Below are positions 42,354-53,800 of a stretch of 64,000 nt of DNA, one piece after another; the stretch's first letter is position 1, and every line of letters begins with the position of its first letter. Below the pieces are notes generated by a model. The model searched no databases, had not been told where the DNA came from, and worked only from the letters and a program-made list of their open reading frames with translations. The stretch is from NCBI RefSeq assembly GCF_024172165.1, contig NZ_JAMZEB010000002.1, positions 12,173,501-12,237,500 of the forward strand. The letters run 5' to 3'. The stretch is from Nonomuraea thailandensis (GTDB lineage: Bacteria > Actinomycetota > Actinomycetes > Streptosporangiales > Streptosporangiaceae). Both the position numbers and the translations under genes were made by a program.

Positions 42354-43124
42354 GTGCCGTTCACGCCCAGCCATGTCGCCGCCGTGCTGCCGATGATCGG
42401 CTCGCGGCGGATCCGCGGGTTCGTCGACCCGTGGGCGCTCGCGCTGGGGGCCATGGTGCCCGACCTGCCGGTCTTCCTGCCGTTCATGCCCGACTACACC
42501 GACACGCACTCCTGGGTGGGCGTGGTCACGATCGACCCGCTCGCGGTCCTGATCCTGCTGCCGCTCTTCCACGCCGTCCTGCGCGACCCCCTGATCGCGC
42601 TGCTCCCGCCCGGTCTGGCGGGACGCGCCGCGCTCCTCGTGCCCGACCGCCTCCGGCTGCTCCCGATGCTGGCCGGGGCCGTGATCGGCGCCGCCACCCA
42701 CGTGCTGTGGGACTCCTTCACCCACTCCACGGGGCCCGTCGAGTGGGGAGCGTGGCTGTCGGTCTCCGTCTTCGGCGTGATCAGGCTCTTCCGCCTCCTG
42801 CAGTACGTCTCCTCCGCCGTCGGCCTGGCCGTGGTGGTGTGGTGGGGCTGGCGCGGGCTGTCGCGCATGGTGGCGGCGCCCGTACCGGAGCGGTTGCGCA
42901 TGCCCTCCCGCGCCCGCTGGGCCGTGCTGGCGGCGGCCGGCGCCGGCGTCCTGGCCGGCGCCCTGTTCTGGCCCGTGATCGACGAACCCGACCCCAGGTT
43001 CGGCATCGCCGCGGTGATCACCAAGACCGGCGCGGGCACGGTGATCGGCCTGGCCGCGGTCCTGCTCTGCTACGCCGTGGTCTGGCAGGTCAGGCGGCGC
43101 GTGGCAGTATCGGAAGGTGCTTGA
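42354..43124 (+). CDS. DUF4184 family membrane protein
   Basis: 256 residues from the GTG at 42354, preceded by GGGGGAG; the ATG 36 bases earlier lacks a ribosome site and the family begins MPFTxSH. Seen: MPFTPSHVAAVLPMIGSRR, FVDPWALALGAMVPDLPVFL, GAVIGAATHVLWDSFTHSTG, with several helices. These His and Asp residues (SHV, PDLP, THVLWDSFTH) resemble the metal-dependent membrane hydrolase signature of related YdjM/DUF4184 proteins. Function is unknown. It overlaps the SpoU methyltransferase gene by 8 bases and is in the same operon. Confidence 0.82.
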   Translation: MPFTPSHVAAVLPMIGSRRIRGFVDPWALALGAMVPDLPVFLPFMPDYTDTHSWVGVVTIDPLAVLILLPLFHAVLRDPLIALLPPGLAGRAALLVPDRLRLLPMLAGAVIGAATHVLWDSFTHSTGPVEWGAWLSVSVFGVIRLFRLLQYVSSAVGLAVVVWWGWRGLSRMVAAPVPERLRMPSRARWAVLAAAGAGVLAGALFWPVIDEPDPRFGIAAVITKTGAGTVIGLAAVLLCYAVVWQVRRRVAVSEGA

Positions 43125-43929
43125 GTACGTCACCGACGCCGACGACCCCCGCCTGACCGACTACACCCGGCTCAGGGACGTCGAGCTGCGCAAGAGCCTC
43201 GAGGCCGAGCGCGGCCTGTTCCTGGCCGAGGGAGAGAAGGTCATCCGACGGGCCATCGGAGCCGGCTACCCGATCCGCTCCGTCCTGACCACCCGCCGCT
43301 GGCTCGCCTCGCTGGAGGACGTCCTCGGCGAGGCCGCCGTCTACGTCGTGAGCGACGAGATCATGTCGGGCATCGCGGGCTTCCAGGTGCACAGGGGAGC
43401 GCTGGCCTCGATGGAGCGCCTGCCGCTGCCTCCCATGGAGTCGCTGGTGAAGAGCGGCACCGGCCGCCTGCTGGTCCTGGAGGACCTGGTCGACCACAGC
43501 AACGTCGGCGCGATCTTCCGGTCCGCCGCCGCGCTCGGGGTGGACGCCGTCATCCTGTCGCCCCGGTGCGCCGACCCGCTCTACCGGCGGGCGGTGAAGG
43601 TCTCGATGGGCGCGGTCTTCTCGATCCCGTACGCGCGGATGGACGACTGGTTCACCGGCCTCGACCGGTTGCGCGCGGCCGGCTACCGCACCCTGGCCCT
43701 CACCCCCGACCAGAGCGCCGCCCCCATCGACGGCGTCGAGCTGGGCGACCGGGTGGCGCTGCTGCTCGGCGCGGAGGGCGACGGCCTGTCGTCCCACTGG
43801 CTGGAGGAGGCGGACCAGGCGGTGTGCATCCCGATGAGCGCGCAGGCCATGGCCGCCGGGGTCGACTCGCTGAACGTGGTGGCCGCCGCGGCCATCGCCT
43901 GCCATGGCCTGATGCGCCGAGTCGGGTGA
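43117..43929 (+). CDS. SpoU/TrmH-family RNA 2'-O-methyltransferase
   Basis: 270 residues. A short substrate-binding N-domain (LEYVTDADDPRLTDYTRLRD, FLAEGEKVIRRAIGAG) is followed by the trefoil-knot methyltransferase. Knot motifs: LLVLEDLVDHSNVGAIFRSA (motif 1 with the conserved Asn and Arg), VALLLGAEGDGLS (motif 2) and IPMSAQAMAAGVDSLNVVAA (motif 3, close to the consensus IPM...SLNVS). It uses SAM to methylate ribose 2'-OH of tRNA or rRNA; the exact target is not deducible. It starts with GTG 8 bases inside DUF4184. The thiostrepton-resistance (Tsr) group belongs to the same family, but the N-domain here looks like the ordinary housekeeping type. Confidence 0.9.
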   Translation: MLEYVTDADDPRLTDYTRLRDVELRKSLEAERGLFLAEGEKVIRRAIGAGYPIRSVLTTRRWLASLEDVLGEAAVYVVSDEIMSGIAGFQVHRGALASMERLPLPPMESLVKSGTGRLLVLEDLVDHSNVGAIFRSAAALGVDAVILSPRCADPLYRRAVKVSMGAVFSIPYARMDDWFTGLDRLRAAGYRTLALTPDQSAAPIDGVELGDRVALLLGAEGDGLSSHWLEEADQAVCIPMSAQAMAAGVDSLNVVAAAAIACHGLMRRVG

Positions 43930-43990
43930 TCAGGGTTTAAGCGGCTGGCACGGGGCACTGGCAGACACCACGTCACGGTAAGGAGATGCC

Positions 43991-44236
43991 ATGCAACCGG
44001 TAGAGAAAGCCACGTCGCTGGGAATGGGTCTGCTGGGCGGCGTGCTCGCGTCCGCGCTGTTCAAGCGGGCCTGGAAGGTGGCGTCAGGTCAGGACGACGC
44101 CCCGGACGCCGACGACCTCGAACGCGGCTGGACCGAGGTCCTCGTCGCCGCCGCCCTGCAAGGAGCGATCTTCGGGCTGGTCAAGGCCGCCGTGCACCGC
44201 GCCGGCGCGCAGACCTTCCAGCACCGGGGCCACTGA
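43991..44236 (+). CDS. DUF4235 small membrane protein
   Basis: 81 residues with AAGGAG at good spacing before the ATG. Two short hydrophobic segments, SLGMGLLGGVLASALFKRAW and TEVLVAAALQGAIFGLVKAA, flank an acidic middle (GQDDAPDADD). This is the standard plan of the actinobacteria-wide DUF4235 family, whose function is unknown. It stands alone between the SpoU gene and the convergent 98-residue gene. Confidence 0.78.
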   Translation: MQPVEKATSLGMGLLGGVLASALFKRAWKVASGQDDAPDADDLERGWTEVLVAAALQGAIFGLVKAAVHRAGAQTFQHRGH

Positions 44237-44248
44237 GCCGGGGCGCCG

Positions 44249-44545
44249 TCACTGCTGGTCGCCCGTGAGCCAGTCGGGGTGTCCCTCGAAGTCGTGGATC
44301 ACCGGCCGGCAGTCGACGGGGCCCTCTGCGCCGGCGTCCCTGACGTGCCGCTCCAGCGCCGGGACCTGCTCGTCCGTCGTGATGAGCGTGAGCTGCCAGG
44401 CGAGCTCATCGCGGAGAAGGGCCTGGTCGGGGGCTTCTGCGATGTCGATCGACGTGGCCAGGCCCGCGAGGAGGATGCCGTGCGCGAGCTCGGCCGCCCT
44501 CTCGTGACTCCCGATCGTCATGCGGACCTCGACGAATTCCGCCAT
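44249..44545 (-). CDS. 98-residue protein, possibly CutA-like
   Basis: 98 residues with no signal peptide or helix. The order of elements (VEVRMTIGSHERAAELAHGI, ATSIDIAEAP, LRDELAWQLTLITTDEQVPA, LERHVRD) resembles the ferredoxin-like CutA1 fold, where a beta strand is followed by a helix of similar length. The match is only suggestive; the typical CutA aromatic residues are absent. If correct it would form a trimer, with a metal-tolerance link long claimed but unproven. The ATG lies 20 bases before a divergent region of about 230 bases. Confidence 0.42.
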   Translation of the reverse strand: MAEFVEVRMTIGSHERAAELAHGILLAGLATSIDIAEAPDQALLRDELAWQLTLITTDEQVPALERHVRDAGAEGPVDCRPVIHDFEGHPDWLTGDQQ

Positions 44546-44778
44546 GAGTTGTCCTTAGTGGAGAGGTATGGACCTCACCCTACCTGCGGAAACGAGGGGG
44601 AGGCCGGATTTCGCGGGGATTTCCCGGTTAGTTCGTCTCGTGGGGATGGGTCCCCAGGTCAGAGGGGCAGGACGCCCTTCTCGTGCCGGTTGGGCGGCTG
44701 TATTCGGCGTGGCGGGCGGCCCGATGATGCACAATGTGAGCGATCGATTACAGAAACACGTGCAGCAGCGGGGGCTCC

Positions 44779-45321
44779 ATGAACGTGGCCTGGATCATCG
44801 CGTTGACCGCCACAGCGGGGTCCTTGAGCTCGGCGGCGGGCGCCGGAAGCACCGCGGCGCCCGCCGCGCTGAGCTGCGCCGTCGCCACTCCCACGGCGCG
44901 GCCGCTGGTGTTCGAGCCCGAGGTCGGGCTCACGCCCCGCCACGTCCAGGCGCGCGGGCACCTGGAGCTCACCGGGTGCACCTCGCCCGACGGCACGGCC
45001 ACGTATCTGCGCTCGGGGTGGGGCAGCGTGCGAGCCACCGCCCAGGCGTCGTGCACCAGTGCCCGTCAGGTGCGCGGCAGCGCGGTGATCACCTGGTTCG
45101 GGGTGAACGGGCGCCCCGTCGGCACCTCGAGGCTGCGCGTCAGGGCCGACCGGCTGGTGGCCCAGCGCCCGGCCGACACCCTGCTCACCGGCACCGTCGC
45201 GGCGGGCCGGCTCGCCAAGGAGCGGGTCAGCGGCGGCATCAGCCCCGCCACCGCCCTCCTCGGCTGCGCCACCCGGGGCATGGCCACCCTGCCGGGCAGC
45301 GGCCGCATCGTGTTCGGCTGA
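44779..45321 (+). CDS. Secreted actinobacterial protein of unknown function
   Basis: 180 residues. A cleavable signal is likely (VAWIIALTATAGSLSSAAGA, then STAAPAALSC). The mature part has four cysteines in two plausible disulphides (CAVATP and GCTSPD; CTSARQ and GCATRG) and many beta-favouring residues, with no catalytic motif. A weak ribosome site (GGGGGCTCC) precedes the ATG. I do not recognise the family; secreted inhibitor- or binding-type roles are possible but not supported. It converges with a D,D-carboxypeptidase gene 17 bases away. Confidence 0.52.
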   Translation: MNVAWIIALTATAGSLSSAAGAGSTAAPAALSCAVATPTARPLVFEPEVGLTPRHVQARGHLELTGCTSPDGTATYLRSGWGSVRATAQASCTSARQVRGSAVITWFGVNGRPVGTSRLRVRADRLVAQRPADTLLTGTVAAGRLAKERVSGGISPATALLGCATRGMATLPGSGRIVFG

Positions 45322-45338
45322 CGTGGCCTCGCGCGCCG

Positions 45339-46181
45339 TCAGCCGAGGCCGATCTGGTCGCCGGCGTAGTTCAGCAGCTTCTCCGCGGTGGAGAAGCGGC
45401 GCTCGTTCTGGTCGTCCAGCAGCACGCCCACGACCTGGAGCCCGTTGCGCTCGGCGGCGAACAGCAGGCAGTAGCCCGCCGCGTCCGTGTAGCCGGTCTT
45501 CACGCCCAGCACGTCGTCGGCCTGCGTGAGCAGCTTGTTCGTGTTCCGCCACGTGTGCGCCCGGTGCACCTTGCTCTTGGTCACCTTGTGCGCCGTGCTG
45601 CCGACCACGGTGGTGAAGACGCTGCTCCGCAACGCGTGCTGCGCCAGCCTGGCCTGGTCGACGGCCGTGGAGTAGCCGCCGGCCAGGGTGGGCATGCCGT
45701 CCGCGTTCGTGTAGCGGGTGTCGGCGAGGCCGAGGGTGTGGGCCGTGCGGTTCATCTTGGCGATGAAGGCCGTCTTGCCCGGCCCGTAGTGGCGGGCCAG
45801 GGCGTTGGCCGCGTCGGCGCCGGACGGCAGCATGAGCGCGTACAGCAGGTCCCTGGTCGTGAAGCGCTCGCCCTTGCGCAGCCCCGCCGTGGCGGCGCCG
45901 CCCTTGGCGGCGTACTTGACGTCGGCCGCGGTGATCGTGATCGTGTCGCTCAGCCGGCCCTCGCTGAGCACGACGTACGCGGTCATGATCTTGACCAGGC
46001 TGGCCACCGGCACCCGCTTCGTCTCCCGCTTGCCGAAGTGGATCGTTCCTGCGGAGTCGATGACGTACGCCGCCTTGGCCCCCACGGTCGGCTCGTCGGC
46101 GGCCATGGCGGGGGAGGAGACCCCCACGACCAAGGCGATCACGACAGAGCCCATCAAACGCCCGATACGCATGCCCATCAT
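45339..46181 (-). CDS. D-alanyl-D-alanine carboxypeptidase (PBP5-type, peptidase S11)
   Basis: 280 residues. An export signal (GSVVIALVVGVSSPAMAADE) is followed by the S11 domain: SLVKIM holds the SxxK nucleophile, LPSGADAANALA the SxN-type motif (with Ala, as in many actinobacterial homologues), and KTGYTDAAG the KTG triad. It trims the terminal D-Ala from peptidoglycan stem peptides outside the membrane. The usual C-terminal PBP5 beta domain and amphipathic anchor are absent, so it is a soluble or short form. Several in-frame ATGs lie near the start; the one used is the first. The divergent partner is the DUF1508 gene. Confidence 0.9.
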   Translation of the reverse strand: MMGMRIGRLMGSVVIALVVGVSSPAMAADEPTVGAKAAYVIDSAGTIHFGKRETKRVPVASLVKIMTAYVVLSEGRLSDTITITAADVKYAAKGGAATAGLRKGERFTTRDLLYALMLPSGADAANALARHYGPGKTAFIAKMNRTAHTLGLADTRYTNADGMPTLAGGYSTAVDQARLAQHALRSSVFTTVVGSTAHKVTKSKVHRAHTWRNTNKLLTQADDVLGVKTGYTDAAGYCLLFAAERNGLQVVGVLLDDQNERRFSTAEKLLNYAGDQIGLG

Positions 46182-46282
46182 GTTGACAGAGCCGGACGCT
46201 GCGTTTGCCTGACTGGGCCACGCGTCGCCCTCAGATGGGGGTAAATCATTGATAGATCCGATATGGCGGGGGGCGGCGGGCC

Positions 46283-46477
46283 ATGGCAGGAAGATTCATC
46301 ATCAGCGAGGACGGCCAGGGTGGCTACCGTTTCGCGCTCGTCGCGAACAACGGGCAGACGCTGGCGGTCGGCGAGGGGTTCCCGAACAAGCTGGCATGCG
46401 TGAACGGCATCGAGACCGTGCGCAGGAACGCCCCCGAAGCCTCCATCGACGACCGGAGCGGCCCGGAACCGGACTGA
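46283..46477 (+). CDS. DUF1508 (YegP-like) small protein
   Basis: 64 residues forming one YegP-type repeat: GRFIISEDGQGGYRFALVAN, NNGQTLAVGEGF, ACVNGIETVRRNAPEASIDD. The family has one or two such beta-beta-alpha units and unknown function; a single unit is short but complete. It is too near the upstream divergent gene to have a large leader, and its own frame has no competing longer gene. Found next to peptidoglycan and VOC genes without clear linkage. Confidence 0.77.
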   Translation: MAGRFIISEDGQGGYRFALVANNGQTLAVGEGFPNKLACVNGIETVRRNAPEASIDDRSGPEPD

Positions 46478-46632
46478 TCGCGAGCTCTTCTCCGCCGGCC
46501 GCGAACCCGATCAGGAATCGAGAAGCGCCACGCGCCGCGGCCCACCTAACCTGCAGATACATCGACGTTCGGGTCTTCGCGGCCCGGCGGCGCACATCGG
46601 GTCGAACCGACCCCCGACTGCAGGAGCGAACC

Positions 46633-46989
46633 ATGGCGAACTCATCCACCCAGGGCATCAAGACCGTGCTGCACCCCGTCTCCGACCTGGAGGCGGCCAA
46701 GGCGGTCTACACCGCCCTCCTCGGCTTCCCGCCCCAGACCGATGAGTCCTACTATGTCGGGTTCGAGGCCGAGGGTCAGCACATCGGCCTGGTCCCGGGC
46801 GGCGCGGCACAGGGCATGACCGCGCCGGTGGCGTACTGGCAGGTGGAGGACATCGAGGCGAAGCTGGCCGAGGTGACCGCCGCCGGCGCCACGATCAAGG
46901 ACAAGCCCAGGGAGGTGGGCGGCGGCCGCGTGGTGGCCACCTTCACCGACCCCGACGGCAACGTCCTCGGTGTGCACCAGGACCGCTGA
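46633..46989 (+). CDS. VOC-family (glyoxalase-like) protein
   Basis: 118 residues, one glyoxalase/bleomycin-resistance fold with two beta-alpha-beta modules. Seen: KTVLHPVSDLEAAKAVYTAL, GQHIGLVPGG, VAYWQVEDIEAKLAEVTAAG and GGGRVVATFTDPDGNVLGVH. The metal ligands of active members would be His and Glu, of which His (VLHPVSD) and the later HQD are candidates. AGGAG precedes the ATG. It is followed 53 bases later by a UvrA paralogue in the same direction. This VOC-UvrA pair recurs in actinomycetes, and a role in resistance to or sequestration of a small toxic molecule is plausible. Confidence 0.88.
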   Translation: MANSSTQGIKTVLHPVSDLEAAKAVYTALLGFPPQTDESYYVGFEAEGQHIGLVPGGAAQGMTAPVAYWQVEDIEAKLAEVTAAGATIKDKPREVGGGRVVATFTDPDGNVLGVHQDR

Positions 46990-47042
46990 GCGCCCGTGAA
47001 AGCGGCCCCGCCTCCCAGCCGGGCCCGATGGATGGAGACACG

Positions 47043-49433
<2,391 letters not shown>

Positions 49434-49458
49434 CCGGCCCGCCCGCCCGCTCCTTCCC

Positions 49459-49475
49459 GCCGCACGCGGTGCGGC
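49459..49475. terminator. Short hairpin after the UvrA paralogue
   Basis: GCCGCAC-GCG-GTGCGGC gives a 7-bp GC stem 26 bases past the stop. No T-run follows, so termination is uncertain. Confidence 0.3.
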
Positions 49476-49584
49476 CCCTCGGGATCAGGAGCGGGCCCGC
49501 TGGGATGCGGGAACGGGCCGTCAACGAAGAAGCCCGGTGCGCTCAAGAGGCCAGGGCTCGGTCGTCGGCGGCGAGGGCGGGGGT

Positions 49585-50130
49585 TCAGGAGGTCAGGGCC
49601 TGGTCGTCGGCGGCGCGACGTCGCTTCAGCCTGCGCCGGATCACGAACCAGGCGACGAGCCCCACCACGACCACGGCCACGACCGCCGCCATGACCGGTG
49701 ACCGCCTGGCCAGCTCCAGCCACCCGAACACGGCCGCCGTGCCGCCGAACCACCACAGCGGCGCCCACGTCAGGCAGCCCAGCGCGCTGGCGACGACGTA
49801 CCAGGGGTAGGACACGCGCAGCGCCCCCGCCACCCACGGCAGCGTGTGCCGCAACATCGGCACCCAGAAGCAGCCGTAGACGGCCAGCGCCCCCCAGCGC
49901 TCGACGACGCCCTCGATCTTCTGGATCCGCTCGCGCCCCACCTTGACGCCGATGCGCGACTCGTACAGCCTCTCGCCGAGCCTGCGCCCGACCCAGTAGT
50001 ACACCTGGAACGCTCCGAACAGCGCCAGGATCAGAATGGCCCCCACCAGCCAGTACGGCAGCCCCAGCCAGTACGAGGAGGTCGGCGCGGGGACGGCGAT
50101 CGCTGCATGCCACATGTCCGGACCCACCAC
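49585..50130 (-). CDS. DedA-family (VTT domain) membrane protein
   Basis: 181 residues with four to five helices. The VTT/SNARE-associated core is seen as FQVYYWVGRRLGERLYESRI, then VERWGALAVYGCFWVPMLRH and TLPWVAGALRVSYPWYVVAS. The glycine-rich re-entrant motif is less regular than in classical DedA but the FWVPMLRHTLPWVAG element fits the family. DedA proteins recycle polyprenyl or phosphatidyl lipids across the membrane. The start is taken as GTG 50130 with GGAGGGG nearby; GTG 50127 and ATG 50115 follow in frame. A good iron-box candidate lies 14 bases upstream of the start. Confidence 0.8.
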   Translation of the reverse strand: MVGPDMWHAAIAVPAPTSSYWLGLPYWLVGAILILALFGAFQVYYWVGRRLGERLYESRIGVKVGRERIQKIEGVVERWGALAVYGCFWVPMLRHTLPWVAGALRVSYPWYVVASALGCLTWAPLWWFGGTAAVFGWLELARRSPVMAAVVAVVVVGLVAWFVIRRRLKRRRAADDQALTS

Positions 50131-50143
50131 CCCTCCACAAGCC

Positions 50144-50162
50144 TTAGGCCAGGCTTACCTTA
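50144..50162. promoter_or_regulatory. Candidate iron box (DtxR/IdeR/DmdR)
   Basis: TTAGGCCAGGCTTACCTTA matches the consensus TTAGGTTAGGCTAACCTAA at 15 of 19 positions, including both outer TTAGG/CCT-A ends. It is 14 bases upstream of the DedA start codon and 122 before the secreted-protein gene on the other strand, so it may govern either; the closer gene is the better bet. Confidence 0.52.
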
Positions 50163-50284
50163 CCCCTCGGATGCAAGCGAAGGCCACACCGGGTGCAAGC
50201 CTCCCGCAAAAGGTGCAACCCGCCGACAACCAGCGCTCAACCGCCCGGCCCCACTCTAGGGGTGAGCCAAGAGGGGTGTTGAAG

Positions 50285-50794
50285 ATGCCGACGAGAAGCG
50301 CAGCCGTCCTGACCAGCGGGACCACCACCGCCGCCAAGCTGTTCGTGGCGGCCCTGGCGTTCACCAGCGCGTACGTCGGCCTCTCCGCCTACAGTAACGC
50401 CAGCTCCACACCCGAGCCCACCACCCAGGTCACCCTGTCGGCCCGCGAGCTGCCCATCAGCGCCCCGGCCGAGGAGCTCGCCACGGCGGGCAAGGTGACC
50501 GTGAGCGTGCTGACCGACGGCGGCGCCGGCTGCGCCAAGTCGTACGTCGCCCGCAGCCTCGTGGCCAACCCGGACCCGGCCGCGCCCGTCTCCTACCACT
50601 GGAGACTGGCCCGCTGGAGCCCGTCGGCCAAGGCGTGGCGCACGTACCTGGCCGACCACGACGGCTTCGCCGCCCCGGAGCGCACGGTCGAGTGGCGCCC
50701 CCAGGTCTCGGGCAACCCGGGGTGGTACCGCGTCGAGCTGACGATCGAAGGCGCCGAGCCGATCAGGAGCGACCGCTTCCAGGCAAGCTGCTGA
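50285..50794 (+). CDS. Secreted protein of unknown function
   Basis: 169 residues from the ATG at 50285; AAGAGGGG lies 8 bases before. The N-terminal helix AAKLFVAALAFTSAYVGLSA is a signal or single anchor. The rest has two cysteines (GAGCAKS and the terminal QASC), a VSVLTDGGAGCAKSYVARSL stretch and WRLARWSPSAKAWRTYLADH, suggesting a beta-sandwich. I do not recognise the domain. Its last 30 bases belong to an imperfect tandem repeat that runs across the stop and into the convergent regulator gene. Confidence 0.52.
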   Translation: MPTRSAAVLTSGTTTAAKLFVAALAFTSAYVGLSAYSNASSTPEPTTQVTLSARELPISAPAEELATAGKVTVSVLTDGGAGCAKSYVARSLVANPDPAAPVSYHWRLARWSPSAKAWRTYLADHDGFAAPERTVEWRPQVSGNPGWYRVELTIEGAEPIRSDRFQASC

Positions 50795-50866
50795 CCGATC
50801 CGAAGCGACCGCCCCGAGTGAGCTCACCGATCAGGAGCGGCCGTTTCCGAGCGAGCTGCCGACCGA
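50761..50866. repeat. Three imperfect ~34-bp tandem copies spanning two convergent gene ends
   Basis: Copies start at 50761, 50797 and 50829 and resemble GATCAGGAGCGACCGCTTCC. The first and third agree at 32 of 38 positions; the middle one is more decayed (about 21 of 28). The block covers the stop of the secreted-protein gene and the stop of the convergent SARP-type gene, so an old local duplication seems to have shaped both C-termini. Confidence 0.6.
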
Positions 50867-53800
50867 CTGCCGCGCGGCCTCCACCCATCGCGGCACCCCC
50901 ACCCGCTCGGCCACCTCCAGAGCCTTCGCGTAGTGCTCCCGCGCGGCGTCGGGCTGCCCCAACCGGATGGCCAGGTCGCCGAGCGTCAGCGCCACCGGCC
51001 ACAGCGCCACCACACCGGTCCCCGCGCCCGCCACCCGGTCGGAGAACGGCTTGAGCTTGTCGTAGCAGTCGACCATCCGCTCCCGGTCGTCGAGCAGCAT
51101 CCCGGCCAGCGCCCGCCAGGTCATCGCCAGCTCGTACAGGAAGTCGGGACGCACCGGCGGCCGGGTCGCGGCCACGGCTCTGGCGTCCTTCTGGTGCCCG
51201 GCCGAGGCCAGGGCCAGCGCGTACGCGTCGAGTGTCCACTTGGCGCCCCGCATGTGCGCCTCGGCCAGCGGGTCGACCATGTCGGCCGCCCGGCCGGCCA
51301 CCAGGTGCAGGCAGAACCTGGTGATCAGCGGCAGGTCCTGGCGGCCCTCCAGCATGCCCGCCCGCGCGGTCATCCTGGCCGCCTCCGAGTAGGCCCGCTC
51401 GGCGCCCTCGTAGTCGCCGGCGATCATCAGCCGCTGCCCCCGGTACCAGACGACGACCGCGGTGGGCGCCGACAGGTCATACTGCTTGGCCAGGCGGTCG
51501 GCCGCCGCGGCGTGCTCGTCGGCCACGGCGAACTCGCCGCGCGCCGCCGCGCACTCCAGCAGCACCAGGTGGGCCAGCGCCTGCGTGGCCATCTGCCCCG
51601 AGCGCTGGGCGACCTCCAGCAGCTCCCTGCCGATGCTCTCGCGGGAGTCGACCGCAGGGATGTCGTACGACTGTCGCAGCCGCCCGCTCAGCGCCGCCGC
51701 GATCAGCACGGGATCGCCGCTCTGACGGGCCAGCTCCAGCGCCTCCAGCGACGCCTGCCGCCCCCGCTCGGGCGAGGAGGAGCCCTCCAGCTCCAGGGCC
51801 AGCGTGGTCAGCAGGCTCGCCCGCAGCCGCTGCTCGCCCGCCGGCAGCTCCATGAGCGCCTTCTCGGTGACGTCCACGATCTCCCACGCGGTGCGGGTGA
51901 AGTCGCGCGCCATGCCCTTGTGCGGCACGGCCAGCGACGCCGCCACCTTCGCGGTGATCTCCAGGTCGCCCAGCGGCAGCGCGGCGTCCATGGCCTGGCG
52001 CCGCAGCAGCCGCGCGGCGTGCATGTCGCCGCACAGCGCCAGGGCCCTGATCTGGCGCAGCATCAGCCGCAGCCGCTCCTTGGCCCGCTCGGGCCGCTGC
52101 TCGCCGCCCCGTTCGCCGCCCTGCTCGTCGCTGCGGGAGCGGTCGAAGGCCGCGATGGCCTGCTCCCACAGGGTGGCCGCCTCGCGGTGCGCGAAGCGCC
52201 GCTCGGCCTGCTCGGCCGCCAGGCCCGCGTAGTGGACGGCCTTGTCGGCGGCGTCGGCCAGGAAGTAGTGGTGGGCCAGCGCCGCCACGTCGGACGGCGT
52301 GCGCCGCTCGATGACCGACGCCACCTCCGCGTGCAACCGGGTGCGGCGCAGCCTGGAGGCGTCGGAGTAGATCGTGTCGCGCACCAGGTCGTGGTCGAAG
52401 CGCAGCAGCCCGGGGCCCGGCTCGGTCACCAGCCCGGCCAGCAGCGCCGCCTCGACGGCCTCGATCACCGACTCCTCGTCCACGGCCACCGCGACCAGCA
52501 CGTCGAGGTCGACGTCGCGGCCGATCACCGCGGCCTGCAGCAGGATCTGCTGCGCCCCGGCGGGCAGCCGCGAGATGCGCCGGCGCAGCACGTCACGCAC
52601 GCCCGACGGCACCTGCGAGAGCACCTCGGTGGCGCTGGCCCGGTCGGCCGCGCCCTCGGAGTCGAGCAGCCGCACGGTCTCGCGGACGAAGAACGGGTTG
52701 CCGCCCGTGCGCTCGACGATCGACTCGACCGCGTCCTCGTCGATCTCGCGTACGCAGGTGGCCTTGACCAGCTCGGCCACGGCCTTCGGGTCGAGCCCCG
52801 ACAGGCCCACCCGCAACGGGCCCAGCCTGGCCAGGGCGGCCAGCACGTCGGACTGGCGGTCGTCGAGCTCGCTCTCCCTGCACGTCACCACGAGCAGCAC
52901 CCGGCTGGTCGCCAGCAGGCTCGGCAGCGCGCGCAGCAGGGCGAGGGTCTGGTCGTCGGCCCAGTGCAGGTCCTCGAGCGTCAGCAGGACGGGGTTGCGC
53001 CGGGCGACGCCCGCCAGGTAGCCGCCGACCGCGCGGTGCAGCCGGAACCCGCCGGACGCCTCGTCCTCGTCGGGGTCGGGGGCGGCGTCGTCGAGCAGCG
53101 GGGCGAGGAGCTGGGCGTACTCGCCCGGCCCCGTCACCTCGATGAGCGTGCGCAGGATCTCCACCCAGGCCCAGCCGGGCGGGGTGGCGCTGGAGTCGGG
53201 GCAGGCGCCGGAGGCGGTGGTCCAGCCGTCGGCGCCCAGCCTGCTCTCGAGCTGGCGCAGCAGCGTGGTCTTGCCCGCGCCGGCGACCCCGGTCACGATC
53301 GCGACCTGGAACCGGCCGGTGCGCGAGGCGGCCGTGGTCAGCCTGGTCAGCTCGGCGTCGCGGCCGACGAACGGCTCGGGCTCCAGCGGCGGCGGCTCGA
53401 TCGGCGCGGCGGGGCGCGGCGGCCAGGTGTCGCTGACCGGCGCGGCGGGGCGCGGGGCCCGCGCGGGAGGGGGCGCCAGCTCCAGCTCGGGCGCCTGGGC
53501 CAGGATGTCGGACTCCAGCTTGCGCAGCGCCGGGCCCGGGTCGATGCCCAGCTCGTCGGCCAGGATGTTCCTGGCGCGGCGCAGCGCGGCCAGCGCGTCG
53601 CCCTGCCGGCCGCAGCGGTAGAGGCCGAGCGCCAGCAGCCGCCAGCCCTCCTCGCGCAGCGGATGCTCGGTGGTCAGCGCCTCCAGGTCGGGCACGGTCT
53701 CGGCGTGCAGGCCGAGCCGCAGCCCCGTGTCCGCGTGCCGCTCCCTGGACACCAGGCGCAGCTCCGTGAGCCGGTTGACCTCGGCCTCGGCCCACGCCTG

